Of a stretch of 64,000 nt of DNA, positions 25,599 through 34,892 are shown in pieces; the stretch's first letter is position 1; each line of letters opens with the position of its first letter. A model generated the notes under the pieces. It was not told the origin of the DNA. It was given only the letters and a program-made list of their open reading frames with translations, and made no database searches. The translations under genes were made by a program, and so were the position numbers. Origin of the DNA: Armatimonadota bacterium (lineage in GTDB: Bacteria > Armatimonadota > Zipacnadia > JAUWAU01); the NCBI GenBank assembly GCA_030601885.1, contig JAUWAU010000016.1:1-64000 (forward strand). Direction: 5' to 3'.

Positions 25599-27062
25599 TC
25601 AAGCCGTGGCCTTCATGCCACGCCTCCGCGCCACAGCCACCACCGCGGCCAGCTCCCCATCGTCAAACCACACCCCATCGCACTGCATGCACCGATCTAC
25701 GTTGACGCCGTCCACCCCTTTAACGGGCGCCTCGGCGAGCGCCTGGCCGCACTGCGGGCACCGTTTCGGGGCGACGCGGCTCCACCCGACGCCGATCAGA
25801 TTGGCGAACTTCGTGTCGGCGGCCGAGAGCCGATGCGGCACCGACTGCATGAGGTCTCTGAATACATCCGTGCCTATCCAGATGCCGCCGCAGGCACGGC
25901 ACGCGCGCAGCTCTCGGCCCACGAGCTTGGCCTGCACAAGCGTCTCGTGACAGCGGGGGCATGCATTGGGCGCCGAAACGGCAGCCGCAGAGGTCGCACT
26001 GCCAACGGCACTCCCGGCTGCTGTGGCCGACGCCGATCCGACCGGTACCGGGATGGGCATCGGCATCGGCGCTCCGGACGTCGCTCGGCCGGCAGCCTGC
26101 GTGACGGGCGCCGGCTCGGAGGGCCCCCTATACCCGCGAAGAGCGCGGGACCTCTCGCTCTCGTCAATGTAAGCCATCTGCTCGAGGCGACGAATGCGAT
26201 CCTCGATCTGGGGATGGGTGCTGAACAGAGATGCGGCGCGCGCTTCCAGCGATTTGATGGGATTGACGATGTACAGGTGCTGCGTCGCGCGGTTGGCGAC
26301 CTCGAGCGGCGCCGGATCGCTGGATATCTTGCGCAGGGCCGACGCCAGGCCGGCCGGATAGCGGGTGAGCAGAGCGCCAGAGGCATCGGCCAGGTACTCA
26401 CGCCGCCGGGAGGCGGCGAGCTGGATGAGCTTGGCGAAGATCGGCGCGAGGATGGCGAGCACCAAGGCGATGATGAAGATGAGCGCGTTGCCCCGACCCC
26501 GGCCCCGGCTCCGCCTCGACCCGCGGCCGTACCAGACGCTCCGTCGGAAGAAGTCGCACAGCAGCGCAATCGTGCCGACCATCACCGCCATCAACATCAT
26601 GAAGAGGATGTCATGATTGCGAATGTGCGCCATCTCGTGGGCGATGACGCCCTGTAGCTCGTCCCGGTTGAGCTTGCTCACCAGCCCGCTGGTGACGGCG
26701 AGCGCCGCTTCTTCAGGTTTGCGACCGGTGGCGAAGGCGTTCGGCGCGGTGTCGTCGATGATGTACACATCCGGCATCGGCATCCCGGCCGCGATGGACA
26801 TCTCCTCCACGACGTTGAAGAGCTGTGGGTACTCGCGCTTCTCGACTTTGCGCGCCCCGCTCATGGAGAGCACGACTTTGCCGCCGGCGAAATAGGAGAC
26901 GAGGGTGAGCACTATGGCGATGACCGCGGCGGCGGTAAGGCCCACATAGGGCGGCGCACCAAGCGCCCGGCCGATGAAGTAGCCGACAGCCACCAGCAGC
27001 GCCGAGCAGGCCGCCACCAGGAGAATGGAGTAGTTCTTGTTGCGATCGATCTGCTGAAACAT
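25599..27062 (-). CDS. htpX: HtpX-like M48 metalloprotease with two C-terminal zinc ribbons
   Basis: A 487-residue protein. Residues 1-300 are a membrane-embedded HtpX-type protease: TM helices near 12-30, 40-60, 151-172 and 193-215, zinc motif HEMAH (142-146), third ligand Glu222 in REYLADASG. HtpX degrades damaged membrane proteins. After a Pro/Ala/Ser-rich linker come two TFIIB-like zinc ribbons, with Cys 368/371/388/391 and 435/438/458/461, each followed by GxW. HtpX is normally about 290 residues, so this ~190-residue extension is unusual. It starts 9 bp after a HEAT-repeat gene and is probably co-translated with it; lemA lies just upstream, a known companion. Confidence 0.87.
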   Translation of the reverse strand: MFQQIDRNKNYSILLVAACSALLVAVGYFIGRALGAPPYVGLTAAAVIAIVLTLVSYFAGGKVVLSMSGARKVEKREYPQLFNVVEEMSIAAGMPMPDVYIIDDTAPNAFATGRKPEEAALAVTSGLVSKLNRDELQGVIAHEMAHIRNHDILFMMLMAVMVGTIALLCDFFRRSVWYGRGSRRSRGRGRGNALIFIIALVLAILAPIFAKLIQLAASRRREYLADASGALLTRYPAGLASALRKISSDPAPLEVANRATQHLYIVNPIKSLEARAASLFSTHPQIEDRIRRLEQMAYIDESERSRALRGYRGPSEPAPVTQAAGRATSGAPMPMPIPVPVGSASATAAGSAVGSATSAAAVSAPNACPRCHETLVQAKLVGRELRACRACGGIWIGTDVFRDLMQSVPHRLSAADTKFANLIGVGWSRVAPKRCPQCGQALAEAPVKGVDGVNVDRCMQCDGVWFDDGELAAVVAVARRRGMKATA

Positions 27063-27071
27063 AGTAGTCGG

Positions 27072-28943
27072 CTAACTCGAACGGCCACGGAATCGTCTAA
27101 GCAGACCCACTGCTGCTATCCCCACGGCAAGGGTCACGAGCAGGGCGAGTGGGATCATGCTCTGATCGTGCGTCCTCTCGGCCGGCTTCGGCCTCATCTT
27201 CTGGGCTCGCGTCTTTCTCCAGGCCTGCAGCACCTCCGCTGGCATCGCCTTCAACGCCTCTCGTGCGGCATCCCGAACCCATGGCTCCTCATCCTTGAGC
27301 GCAGCGTGCAGGGAGTCTAGCGAACGCGCGTCCTTACAGATGCCCAGCCACTCAATTGCGTCCGCACGGTCCAGTGCGTCCCCTTTGCCCGCAAACCCCC
27401 GCACGCGCTCAAGAGCGTCCTCGTGACCCAAGGCAGCCAAAGCCCCGAGGGCCGGACGTTGGACACGTGGGTAAGGCGTTTCGCTCATCGGCCGCAGCAC
27501 CGCCTCAGCTCCCGGCGGCTGCTTGGCCGCTAGGACCTTGCACAGTTCGGACACATTCCAGCGCTGCCGCCCTCGTCTTTCCCGCTTGTCAGCATCTGTG
27601 TAACGATCGTCCAGCCACCCCACGAGCTGTTGGAGACTGGCAACATCCCCGCGCCGGGCCAACTCCAGAATCGCGTCGTCCCCAACGTGGTCGTCACGCT
27701 GGGCCTGTCGTCGCAGCACCTCGTCCAGGTCGGGAACGTCGAGCTGCACCAATCCGTGCAGCGCCCACATCCCGATGACCGGATCAGCGTCCTTCAGGGC
27801 GGCGCGCAGGAGCGCCGCGTCGTTCTCCTGAGCGTTTTCGGCGAGAACGCGGATAGCGCGATACCGAACGTCCTGATTCTTGTCGCGCAGCCACTGCATG
27901 CTCTGACGGAGCGCCGTCCCGCCGTCGCTCTTCAATAGAGCTCTGATGGCGCTGCTCCGAATATCCCTGTTTCGGCTGCGCGTCAGCTTCCGCAGTTCCT
28001 CGCTCGATCCCGCTGCTCCCGTGTCGGCCAGCATCGGTATCCAGTGATACGCCATATAGTCGTTGGCCCCACGCAATCTCGCGTCGATCAACGGTGCTGC
28101 ATTCGCTCCCAATAGCTTGACCAAGGCCCGTCCTGCTGCCAACCGGACACGGTACGCCTGGTGATCGCCGGTCATGTCCTCATATACCCAATGCACGCTC
28201 TCGGCCGTCGGATCGTCCAGCAGGCGCTTCAGCGCGGGGATTGATTCCTTGTCACCGAGTGCTGCTGCCACGGCCGCGCCATGGATCCGCTCACCCGCAT
28301 CATCGCTGCACAGCAAGTCTCGCGACTTCTGAATAGCTTCCCCTCTGACTTGTGCTTTCAATTGTGGCCCGAGCGCCAGCATCCGACCCGACGCAAGATC
28401 AAAGCACCGAATCGTTCCCTGCGCGGTCACGAAGGCGAACTGTGTCTGTTGAGCCGGGAAGAAGAACAGCCCCCCGCTGCTCCACCATACGGAGCTTATC
28501 GTGCTGGGCGCGTCCAATATCTCTGCGTCCGTAATGATATCCTCTAACGTGTAGCTGGCCAGTACGTTGCCCGTTGCCCCAAGGAAAACCAGCACCTTGC
28601 CATACCCCACCTCACCGTGCTCGTCCTGCAGGACGACGAACCGTCCATCGTCTGTGATGTGGGCCTCATACGGTGCATGCTCTTGCGGAAAGGGGATCGA
28701 CCATCGAAGTGCGAAGCCGTTCTGCCGCTTCGCTTTCAATGTCAGCGTCCGCCTGTCGTCGTCCACCCTCAGGACGTAGATGCCGTTCTCTGACCAGTGT
28801 TCAGGTGTAGAAGGCCCCCACTCATCAGCAGCGACGGGGTCCCCCCAACGGCCAATGTAGAAGACCATTGCGATATACAGAATCAGAGACGCTGTATCGC
28901 CTTTTCCAATTCGCACCACGCCACTCCCTGGCGTCATCCACAC
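27072..28943 (-). CDS. HEAT-repeat protein with beta-rich N-terminal domain and C-terminal TM anchor
   Basis: A 623-residue protein. A hydrophobic N-terminal segment (SLILYIAMVFYIGRW, ~20-34) looks like a signal or anchor. Residues ~40-190 are beta-rich with propeller-like strands (GRFVVLQDEHGEVGYGKVLV, QFAFVTAQGTIRCFDLASGR). Degenerate HEAT repeats follow from ~205 to 570 (e.g. DVRYRAIRVLAENAQENDAA), then a C-terminal TM helix (IPLALLVTLAVGIAAVGLL) and a basic tail. It lies 9 bp upstream of htpX and downstream of lemA, so an envelope-protease accessory role is plausible but unproven. It is divergent from the three upstream HEAT proteins. Confidence 0.7.
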   Translation of the reverse strand: MWMTPGSGVVRIGKGDTASLILYIAMVFYIGRWGDPVAADEWGPSTPEHWSENGIYVLRVDDDRRTLTLKAKRQNGFALRWSIPFPQEHAPYEAHITDDGRFVVLQDEHGEVGYGKVLVFLGATGNVLASYTLEDIITDAEILDAPSTISSVWWSSGGLFFFPAQQTQFAFVTAQGTIRCFDLASGRMLALGPQLKAQVRGEAIQKSRDLLCSDDAGERIHGAAVAAALGDKESIPALKRLLDDPTAESVHWVYEDMTGDHQAYRVRLAAGRALVKLLGANAAPLIDARLRGANDYMAYHWIPMLADTGAAGSSEELRKLTRSRNRDIRSSAIRALLKSDGGTALRQSMQWLRDKNQDVRYRAIRVLAENAQENDAALLRAALKDADPVIGMWALHGLVQLDVPDLDEVLRRQAQRDDHVGDDAILELARRGDVASLQQLVGWLDDRYTDADKRERRGRQRWNVSELCKVLAAKQPPGAEAVLRPMSETPYPRVQRPALGALAALGHEDALERVRGFAGKGDALDRADAIEWLGICKDARSLDSLHAALKDEEPWVRDAAREALKAMPAEVLQAWRKTRAQKMRPKPAERTHDQSMIPLALLVTLAVGIAAVGLLRRFRGRSS

Positions 28944-29032
28944 ATCACTGATTCATCCCTGCAGAGAAGCCGCCCAACCTTCGACGCTCGTCAATCGAGC
29001 GCAAGTTGCTCGTCCGTCCCCCTCCGCCGGCA

Positions 29033-29073
29033 GCCGTCTTCTCCTTTCTCCTTTTCCCTTTCTCCTTGCCTCA
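29033..29073 (-). repeat. 3'-end repeat family 2 (purine-rich), copy at lemA
   Basis: On the minus strand it begins with the lemA stop and reads TGAGGCAAGGAGAAAGGG, then AAAAGGAGAAAGGAGAAGAC. A near copy follows the stop of the Crp/Fnr gene at 46852-46892. Both are in sense orientation and start with the stop codon. Confidence 0.6.
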
Positions 29074-29628
29074 AAACTCCACTACCGGCGCCTCGCGCTC
29101 GGCGGGCTCTTCGAGCTCGAAGAACTCCTCGGGCCGGAAATCGAACATCCCGGCAACGATGTTTGCCGGTATCTTCTGCGTCGTGACGTTGTACGTCATC
29201 ACGGCATCGTTGTAGAACTGCCGCGCGTAGGCGATCTTGTTTTCGGTGGATGTCAGCTCTTCCTGGAGCGCCAGCATGTTCTGGTTGGCTTTGAGCTCCG
29301 GGTAGTTCTCGGCGACGGCGAAGAGCTGCCGCAGCGCCTGCGTCAGGACGTTCTCCGCCCGCGCGGTGTCGGCGATGCCCGAGACGTCAACGGCCTGCTG
29401 GCGCGCCTTGGTGACGTTCTCCAGCACCTCGCGCTCGTGCTTCAGGTAGCCTTTGACGGTGTTGACGAGGTTCGGGATGAGATCGTGGCGCCGCTTGAGC
29501 TGCACGTCGATCTGGGCCCAGGCATCGCGCACGCGCGTGCGCCAGGTGATGAGACCGTTGTAGGTGAGCACGAACCACAGGATTGCGATGACGCCGACAG
29601 CGATTACACCGATGGTGAGTCCGAGCAT
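29071..29628 (-). CDS. lemA: LemA family protein
   Basis: A 185-residue protein with one N-terminal TM helix (LGLTIGVIAVGVIAILWFVL) and a long helical domain carrying the LemA signature (VQLKRRHDLIPNLVNTVKGY). FYNDAVMTYNVTTQKIPANI and the C-terminal MFDFRPEEFFE are also typical. Its function is unknown; it is often encoded with the HtpX protease, as here with one HEAT gene between them. AGGAGGGAG lies 5 nt before the ATG at 29628. It sits in a six-gene same-strand run with HEAT proteins on both sides. Confidence 0.92.
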   Translation of the reverse strand: MLGLTIGVIAVGVIAILWFVLTYNGLITWRTRVRDAWAQIDVQLKRRHDLIPNLVNTVKGYLKHEREVLENVTKARQQAVDVSGIADTARAENVLTQALRQLFAVAENYPELKANQNMLALQEELTSTENKIAYARQFYNDAVMTYNVTTQKIPANIVAGMFDFRPEEFFELEEPAEREAPVVEF

Positions 29629-29767
29629 TGCGTCTCCCTCCTGGTGCGACGCTGCACTGTTCGCATCTGCGCGCGAGATGTCACTGCGCCCCTCGCCGCT
29701 GTCCCTCTTTGTACCATGCACACGCCCATGCTGTACAGAGGGCGCGGAGGCCCCAGGACCTCACGCC

Positions 29768-32143
29768 CTACCGCTCCCGGTACTCATTGACGGCCTCGAG
29801 CCCCTTGGGATCGCCGATCTTCTCGAGCGCCTCGGCTGCAGCTCGTCGGGCCCGGGGGATGGGCCCCGTGAGGGTCTCGATAAGAGCGTCCACGGCGCCG
29901 GGGTCGCCGATCTCGCCGAGCGCCTCGGCAGCAACGACCCGAACCTCTGTGTTGTTGCTCCGCAGGGCACGCGTCAGAGCCTCCACGGCACGCGCGCCTC
30001 CGACGCCGGCGAGCCGCTCGGCCGACAACTCGCGCCACGGCCCCAAGGGTGGACTCCGCTCGAGGGCATCGGCGAGGAAAGCTACACCCTGTTCGTCCCC
30101 CATCTTTGCCAGCGCCTCGGCGGCACACAACTGAAGCGCCTTCTCGTCGTCCCGCAGCGCCTCTGCCAGAGCGGGGAGGGCACGGTGATCCCCGATGTCT
30201 CCCAGCGCCCGGGCGGCCTGCACGCACACGCCTCGCTCTTCGTCACGCAGAGCCGCAATCAGCGCCTCGGTCGCGCCGGCATCCCCGATCCATCGCAGCG
30301 CCAAGGCAGCCCGCCAGCGCATCTCGCTATCCGCGTCCCGCAGAGCGCGCGAGAGAGCCGGTACGCCACGCGGGCTCCCGATTTGCCCAACGGCCAAAGC
30401 TGCCGCGTACCTCACCTCCGACTGCTTGTCGCCCAAGGCCTCGGCCAAGGGCTCAACCGCACGCGGATCGCCAATCTCCCCAAGCGCCCACGCGGCACAC
30501 TTGCGCGCCGACACGTCCTTCTCCCGCAGCGCCACGATAAGGGGCTCCACCGCGCGAGCGTCCCCGATGTTGCCAAGCGCCGCCGCCGCGAATTCGCGCA
30601 CGGCGACATCCTTCCCCCGCAGCGCCGCGATCAGGGGCTCGACCGCGCGGGCGTCCGCGATGGCCCCCAGGGTCCGCGCCGCCTTCTTTCGCATCGAGCC
30701 GTCCTCGTCCGACAGCGCCGCGATCAGGAGCTCGACTGTGCCAGGGTCGGCACTCTTCGCAAGCGCCTCAACAGCCTGCCGGCGGACGTAGTCATCCTCG
30801 TCCGATAGCGCCCGAATCAGAGGACCGACCGCACGCGTGTCTCCCAGCTCGGCAAGCGCCTCAACAGCTCGGCAGCGGACGTGGCGATTCTCGTCTGACA
30901 ACGCAAGGACCAGGGTATCGAAGGCACGCGGGTGGCGGAGCCTGCCAAGCGCCTCAACGACACCCGAGCGGACGTAGCGATCCTCGTCCGACAGCGCCAG
31001 GATCAGAGGATCGACCGCACCTGGGTCCCCGAGCTCACCAAGCGCATCAACGGCCGCCGAGCGGACGGGGCGATCCTCGTCTGACAGCGCCAGGATCAGA
31101 TGATCGACGGGACCCTGCACCCCCAGCCGGCCAAGCACCCGGGCTGCATCCGACCGGACGCGCGCATCTCTGTCACCCAAAGCCTTGATCAGGGGGGGCA
31201 CCGCACGGGGGTCGTGCAGTGCGCCAAGCGCCCAGGCCGCCGCTCCGCGGACGAGGGAGTCCTCGTCCGACAGCGCCAGAATCAGAGGTGCGACCGCCGC
31301 CCGCTCCCCAAGCGGGCCAAGCACCTGAGCGGCCTTCTCCCGGACCTGCGGGTCGTTGTCGCCCAAAGCCCCCATCAGAGGTCCGGCCGCACGTGCGTCC
31401 CCGATCTGCCCGAGCGCAGAGACCACAAGCCTCCGCACTTCCGCATCTTCGTCCCCTAATGCTGTGATGAGCGCCGGGACCCCACGCACGTCTCGCACTG
31501 ATCCGAGGGCGCCGGCCGCCGCGCTGCGCACGTCCGCATGCTCGTCCCTGAGCGCCTCGATCACCAGTGCAATGGCACGCGGATCTCCGGTCCGCTCAAG
31601 CGCCCGAACCGCGCTGCAACGTACGGAGGCGCTTTCATCCTCCAATGCCCGGGCCAGCAGTTCGACCCGGCGCGTCCCGCCCAGGACGCCAACTGCCCTG
31701 ACGGCATCCGCGCGCACATCCGCGTTCTCGTGGTTGAGCAACTGGATGAGGCCACCAAGAGCGCACGGATCCTGGATCCTCTGGAGCGACGAAATGGCCT
31801 CCTGTCGCACGTCTGGATCCTCGTCCTTGATCGCCCCGATGAGAGGCCCAACCGCCCGCCTGTCCCTGATCGTCCCCAGCACCGTAACCGCCCAGCGGCG
31901 AACCTCTGGATTGTCGTCCCCCAGAGCCCGGATCAGAGGCCCCACGGCGCGATCGCCCATGCTGTAGAGAAGCACCGCACTGCAGCGCTGAACTTCGGCA
32001 TGGGGCAGGCGCAGTGCCTGAACTAGGCACCAAGCCCTCACCGAAGGGACAACGCCTACGGTGATCCCCGCGCCCACAACCACCAGCACGATGATCCGCA
32101 GCCACAAGCTTCGACGCCGAAGCTTGTTCTTCCCTTTCCTCAT
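29768..32143 (-). CDS. Membrane-anchored HEAT-repeat protein (paralogue C)
   Basis: A 791-residue protein. It has a basic N-terminus, a TM helix (LWLRIIVLVVVGAGITVGVV) and a juxtamembrane motif PSVRAWCLVQALRLPH shared with the next gene. I count 23 consecutive PBS-lyase-type HEAT repeats plus a partial one, nearly all exactly 31 residues (93 bp), of the form DxRAVxPLIxALxDED. One repeat has 33 residues. No phycobiliprotein context exists, so it is a scaffold rather than a bilin lyase. The last seven repeats are nearly identical to those of the 32310-34820 protein. The ATG at 32143 has GGGAG 8 nt upstream. Confidence 0.8.
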   Translation of the reverse strand: MRKGKNKLRRRSLWLRIIVLVVVGAGITVGVVPSVRAWCLVQALRLPHAEVQRCSAVLLYSMGDRAVGPLIRALGDDNPEVRRWAVTVLGTIRDRRAVGPLIGAIKDEDPDVRQEAISSLQRIQDPCALGGLIQLLNHENADVRADAVRAVGVLGGTRRVELLARALEDESASVRCSAVRALERTGDPRAIALVIEALRDEHADVRSAAAGALGSVRDVRGVPALITALGDEDAEVRRLVVSALGQIGDARAAGPLMGALGDNDPQVREKAAQVLGPLGERAAVAPLILALSDEDSLVRGAAAWALGALHDPRAVPPLIKALGDRDARVRSDAARVLGRLGVQGPVDHLILALSDEDRPVRSAAVDALGELGDPGAVDPLILALSDEDRYVRSGVVEALGRLRHPRAFDTLVLALSDENRHVRCRAVEALAELGDTRAVGPLIRALSDEDDYVRRQAVEALAKSADPGTVELLIAALSDEDGSMRKKAARTLGAIADARAVEPLIAALRGKDVAVREFAAAALGNIGDARAVEPLIVALREKDVSARKCAAWALGEIGDPRAVEPLAEALGDKQSEVRYAAALAVGQIGSPRGVPALSRALRDADSEMRWRAALALRWIGDAGATEALIAALRDEERGVCVQAARALGDIGDHRALPALAEALRDDEKALQLCAAEALAKMGDEQGVAFLADALERSPPLGPWRELSAERLAGVGGARAVEALTRALRSNNTEVRVVAAEALGEIGDPGAVDALIETLTGPIPRARRAAAEALEKIGDPKGLEAVNEYRER

Positions 32144-32309
32144 GCCATCATCTCCCGGTCCTATTCTTCCCACAAAGCCGCCTCATTATCAGCCGCAGCA
32201 GCCGGCCCGCGGTCCCGTACGATGGGTCACGGGCCCCCGATGTCCGAATCGGCGCGGGATCTGTAAAGCACCGACGCCCGGCGGGGGACCTGGGTACGGC
32301 CGCGCCGCG

Positions 32310-34820
32310 TCAGCCTGCGCCCTGCTCTTCAGCGTGTCTGGTTGTCCCCCCTTCGCGCTGGCGATACTCCCGGACGGCCTCAAGGCCCTTGGGATCGCCG
32401 ATCTTCTCGAGGGCCTCGGCGGCAGCTCGTCGGGCCCGGGGGATGGGCCCCGTGAGGGTCTCGATAAGAGTGTCCACGGCGCGCGGATCGCCGATGTCGC
32501 CGAGCGCCTCGGCGGCGAGAACCCGAGTCTGTGTGTTGTTGCTCGTGAGGGCATCCGTCAAAGCGCTGACGACACGCGCGCCTCCGACGCCGGCGAGCCG
32601 CTCGGCCGACCAGTCGCGCCACAGCCCCAAGCGTGGACTCCGCTCGAGGGCATCGGCGAGGAAAGCTACACCCCGTTCGTCCCCCATCTTTGCCAGCGCC
32701 TCGGCGGCCCAGAACCGAAGCGCCTTCTCGTCGTCCCGCAGCGCCTCTGCCAGAGCGGGGAGGGCACGGCGATCCCCGATGTCTCCCAGCGCCCGGGCGG
32801 CCTGCACGCACACGCGCCACTCTTCGTCACGCAGAGCCGCAATCAGCGCCTCGGTCGCGCCGGCATCCCCGATCCATCGCAGCGCCAAGGCAGCCCACCG
32901 CCGCATCTCCCAATCCGCATCCTGCAGAGCGCGCGACAGAGGAGGCACAGCACGCGGGCTCCCGATCTGCCCGAGGGCCACAGCCGCCGTGTATCTGACA
33001 TCTTGATCCTTGTCCCGCAGGGCTTGGGCCAACGGCCCGACGGCCCGGGCGTCTCCCATCTGCCCGAGCGAGTGGGCGGCGGCGTCGCGCACGGTCGCGT
33101 CCTTGTCCCTCAGGCGAGCGATCAATGGCTCGACTGCCCGAGGGTCTGCGATGTTGCGAAGCGCTGCGGCGGCGGTCCCGCGTAGACGCGCATCCTTCTC
33201 CCGCAGGAGCGCCAGCAGCGGCTCAAACGCCCGAGCATCCCCGATGGCTCCCAGTGCTCGCGCCGCGTGCCTTCGAACTGACTTGTCCCCACTATACAGC
33301 GCTGCAACCAGCGGCTCCACGGCACGGGGATCCCCGATCTGACCAAGCGCGCCAATGATCGCGCCCACGGCGTACTCGTTCTTTTCCCGACGCAAGGCGT
33401 CCACGAGGGGGAGCGCAGCACGGCCGTCCCCGATCTCGCCAAGCGCCTCGATAGCGTGCTGGCGGAAGAGGCGATCCTCGTCCGAGAGCACCCGCATGAG
33501 CGCACCGACCGCACGCGTGCCCCCGAGTTCCGCAAGCGCCTCGACAGCCAGCTTCCGAACGAGCCAATCCTCGTCCGACAGCGCACGGATCACAGGACCG
33601 ACCGCACGCGCGCCCCCCAGCTTGCCAAGCCCCTCAACGGCCAGCCAGCGGGCGCGCGGACCTCCGTCTGACAACGCCCGGATCAGGGCATCGACGCCAC
33701 GCCGATCCCCCAGCCGGCCCAGCGCCGAGGCCGCATCCTCCCGCACGCGTACGTCCCGGTCACCCAGCGCCTCGATCAAGGGCGCGACCGCACGTGGGTC
33801 CCCGAGCTCACCAAGCACTTGAGCAGCTTCCCAGCGCACGCGGACATCCTCGTCTGACAGTCCCAGGATCAGTTCCGGTACCGCCCGCGGCTCCCGGAGC
33901 GCCGCAAGGGCGCGAACAGCCGGCCACTTCACCTCCTCGTCCTGAACGGCGTTCATCAGCGGATCAATCGCAGACGCGTCCCCGATCGCCGCAAGGGCCC
34001 GGGCCGCGCCCTGCCTCACCTGTGCGTCGTCGTCGCGTAGAGCCTTCGCCAGCGGGGCGACCCCACGCACGTCCCCGATCTGCCCGAGCGCAGAGACCAC
34101 AAGCCTCCGCAGTTCCGCGTCCTCGTCGCCCAATGCCACAATGAGGGGTGCGACTCCACGCACGTCTCGCCATTCTCCGAGCGCGCCGGCCGCCGCGCTG
34201 CGCACGTCCGCATGCTCGTCCCTCAGCGCCTCGATCACTAGTGCAACGCCACGCGGATCTCTGGTCCGCTCAAGCGCCCCAACCGCGCTGCAACGTACGG
34301 AGGCACTTTCATCCTCCAATGCCCGGGCCAGCAGTTCGACCCCGCGCGTCCCGCCCACGACGCCAACTGCCCTGACGGCATCCGCGCGCACATCCGCGTC
34401 CTCGTGGTCGAACAACTTGACAAGCGGAGCAAGAGCGCCCGGGTCGTCGATCCTCGCGAGCGACAAGATGGCCTTCTGTCGTACGTCTGGATCCTCGTCC
34501 TCGACCGCCTCAACCAGGGCCCCCACGGCGCGCGCGTCCCCGATGGCGCCAAGCAACTCCGCCGCCGACCGGCGGACCTGGGGGTTGTCGTCGCCCAGCG
34601 CCTTGATGAGCGGCTCGACGGCGGGAGTGCCCGTGAGCTTCAGGAGTGCGCCACTAACCGCCTGGACCGACGGGTAGGGCAGGCGCAGTGCCTGAACCAG
34701 GCACCAAGCTCTGATCGGAGGCACGGTGCTCACTATGATGCCCGTGGCCAGAACCACCAGCCCGATGAGCCACAGCCGCCGGAACCCCCGTCTGCTCTTC
34801 TGCTTTCGCGTGCCAGTCAT
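32310..34820 (-). CDS. Membrane-anchored HEAT-repeat protein (paralogue B)
   Basis: An 836-residue tandem paralogue of the 29768-32143 protein. The N-terminal TM helix (LWLIGLVVLATGIIVSTVPP) is followed by IRAWCLVQALRLPYPS and 24 HEAT repeats plus a partial one. One repeat has lost 3 residues (DEEVKWPAVRAL). Repeats 1-6 and 18-24 match repeats 1-6 and 17-23 of paralogue C; the middle differs by one unit. The C-terminus adds a polar tail. The start is uncertain: ATG at 34820 with AAAGGGA upstream, or 34862. It is probably an extracytoplasmic scaffold, since most of the chain follows the TM helix. Confidence 0.8.
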   Translation of the reverse strand: MTGTRKQKSRRGFRRLWLIGLVVLATGIIVSTVPPIRAWCLVQALRLPYPSVQAVSGALLKLTGTPAVEPLIKALGDDNPQVRRSAAELLGAIGDARAVGALVEAVEDEDPDVRQKAILSLARIDDPGALAPLVKLFDHEDADVRADAVRAVGVVGGTRGVELLARALEDESASVRCSAVGALERTRDPRGVALVIEALRDEHADVRSAAAGALGEWRDVRGVAPLIVALGDEDAELRRLVVSALGQIGDVRGVAPLAKALRDDDAQVRQGAARALAAIGDASAIDPLMNAVQDEEVKWPAVRALAALREPRAVPELILGLSDEDVRVRWEAAQVLGELGDPRAVAPLIEALGDRDVRVREDAASALGRLGDRRGVDALIRALSDGGPRARWLAVEGLGKLGGARAVGPVIRALSDEDWLVRKLAVEALAELGGTRAVGALMRVLSDEDRLFRQHAIEALGEIGDGRAALPLVDALRREKNEYAVGAIIGALGQIGDPRAVEPLVAALYSGDKSVRRHAARALGAIGDARAFEPLLALLREKDARLRGTAAAALRNIADPRAVEPLIARLRDKDATVRDAAAHSLGQMGDARAVGPLAQALRDKDQDVRYTAAVALGQIGSPRAVPPLSRALQDADWEMRRWAALALRWIGDAGATEALIAALRDEEWRVCVQAARALGDIGDRRALPALAEALRDDEKALRFWAAEALAKMGDERGVAFLADALERSPRLGLWRDWSAERLAGVGGARVVSALTDALTSNNTQTRVLAAEALGDIGDPRAVDTLIETLTGPIPRARRAAAEALEKIGDPKGLEAVREYRQREGGTTRHAEEQGAG

Positions 34821-34892
34821 CTCCCACTGTCCCTTTGCTGCGAGGACCTTTTCACGGTCCACATCCCGCCCGTGTCAGCAGCCGCTCGCCGT

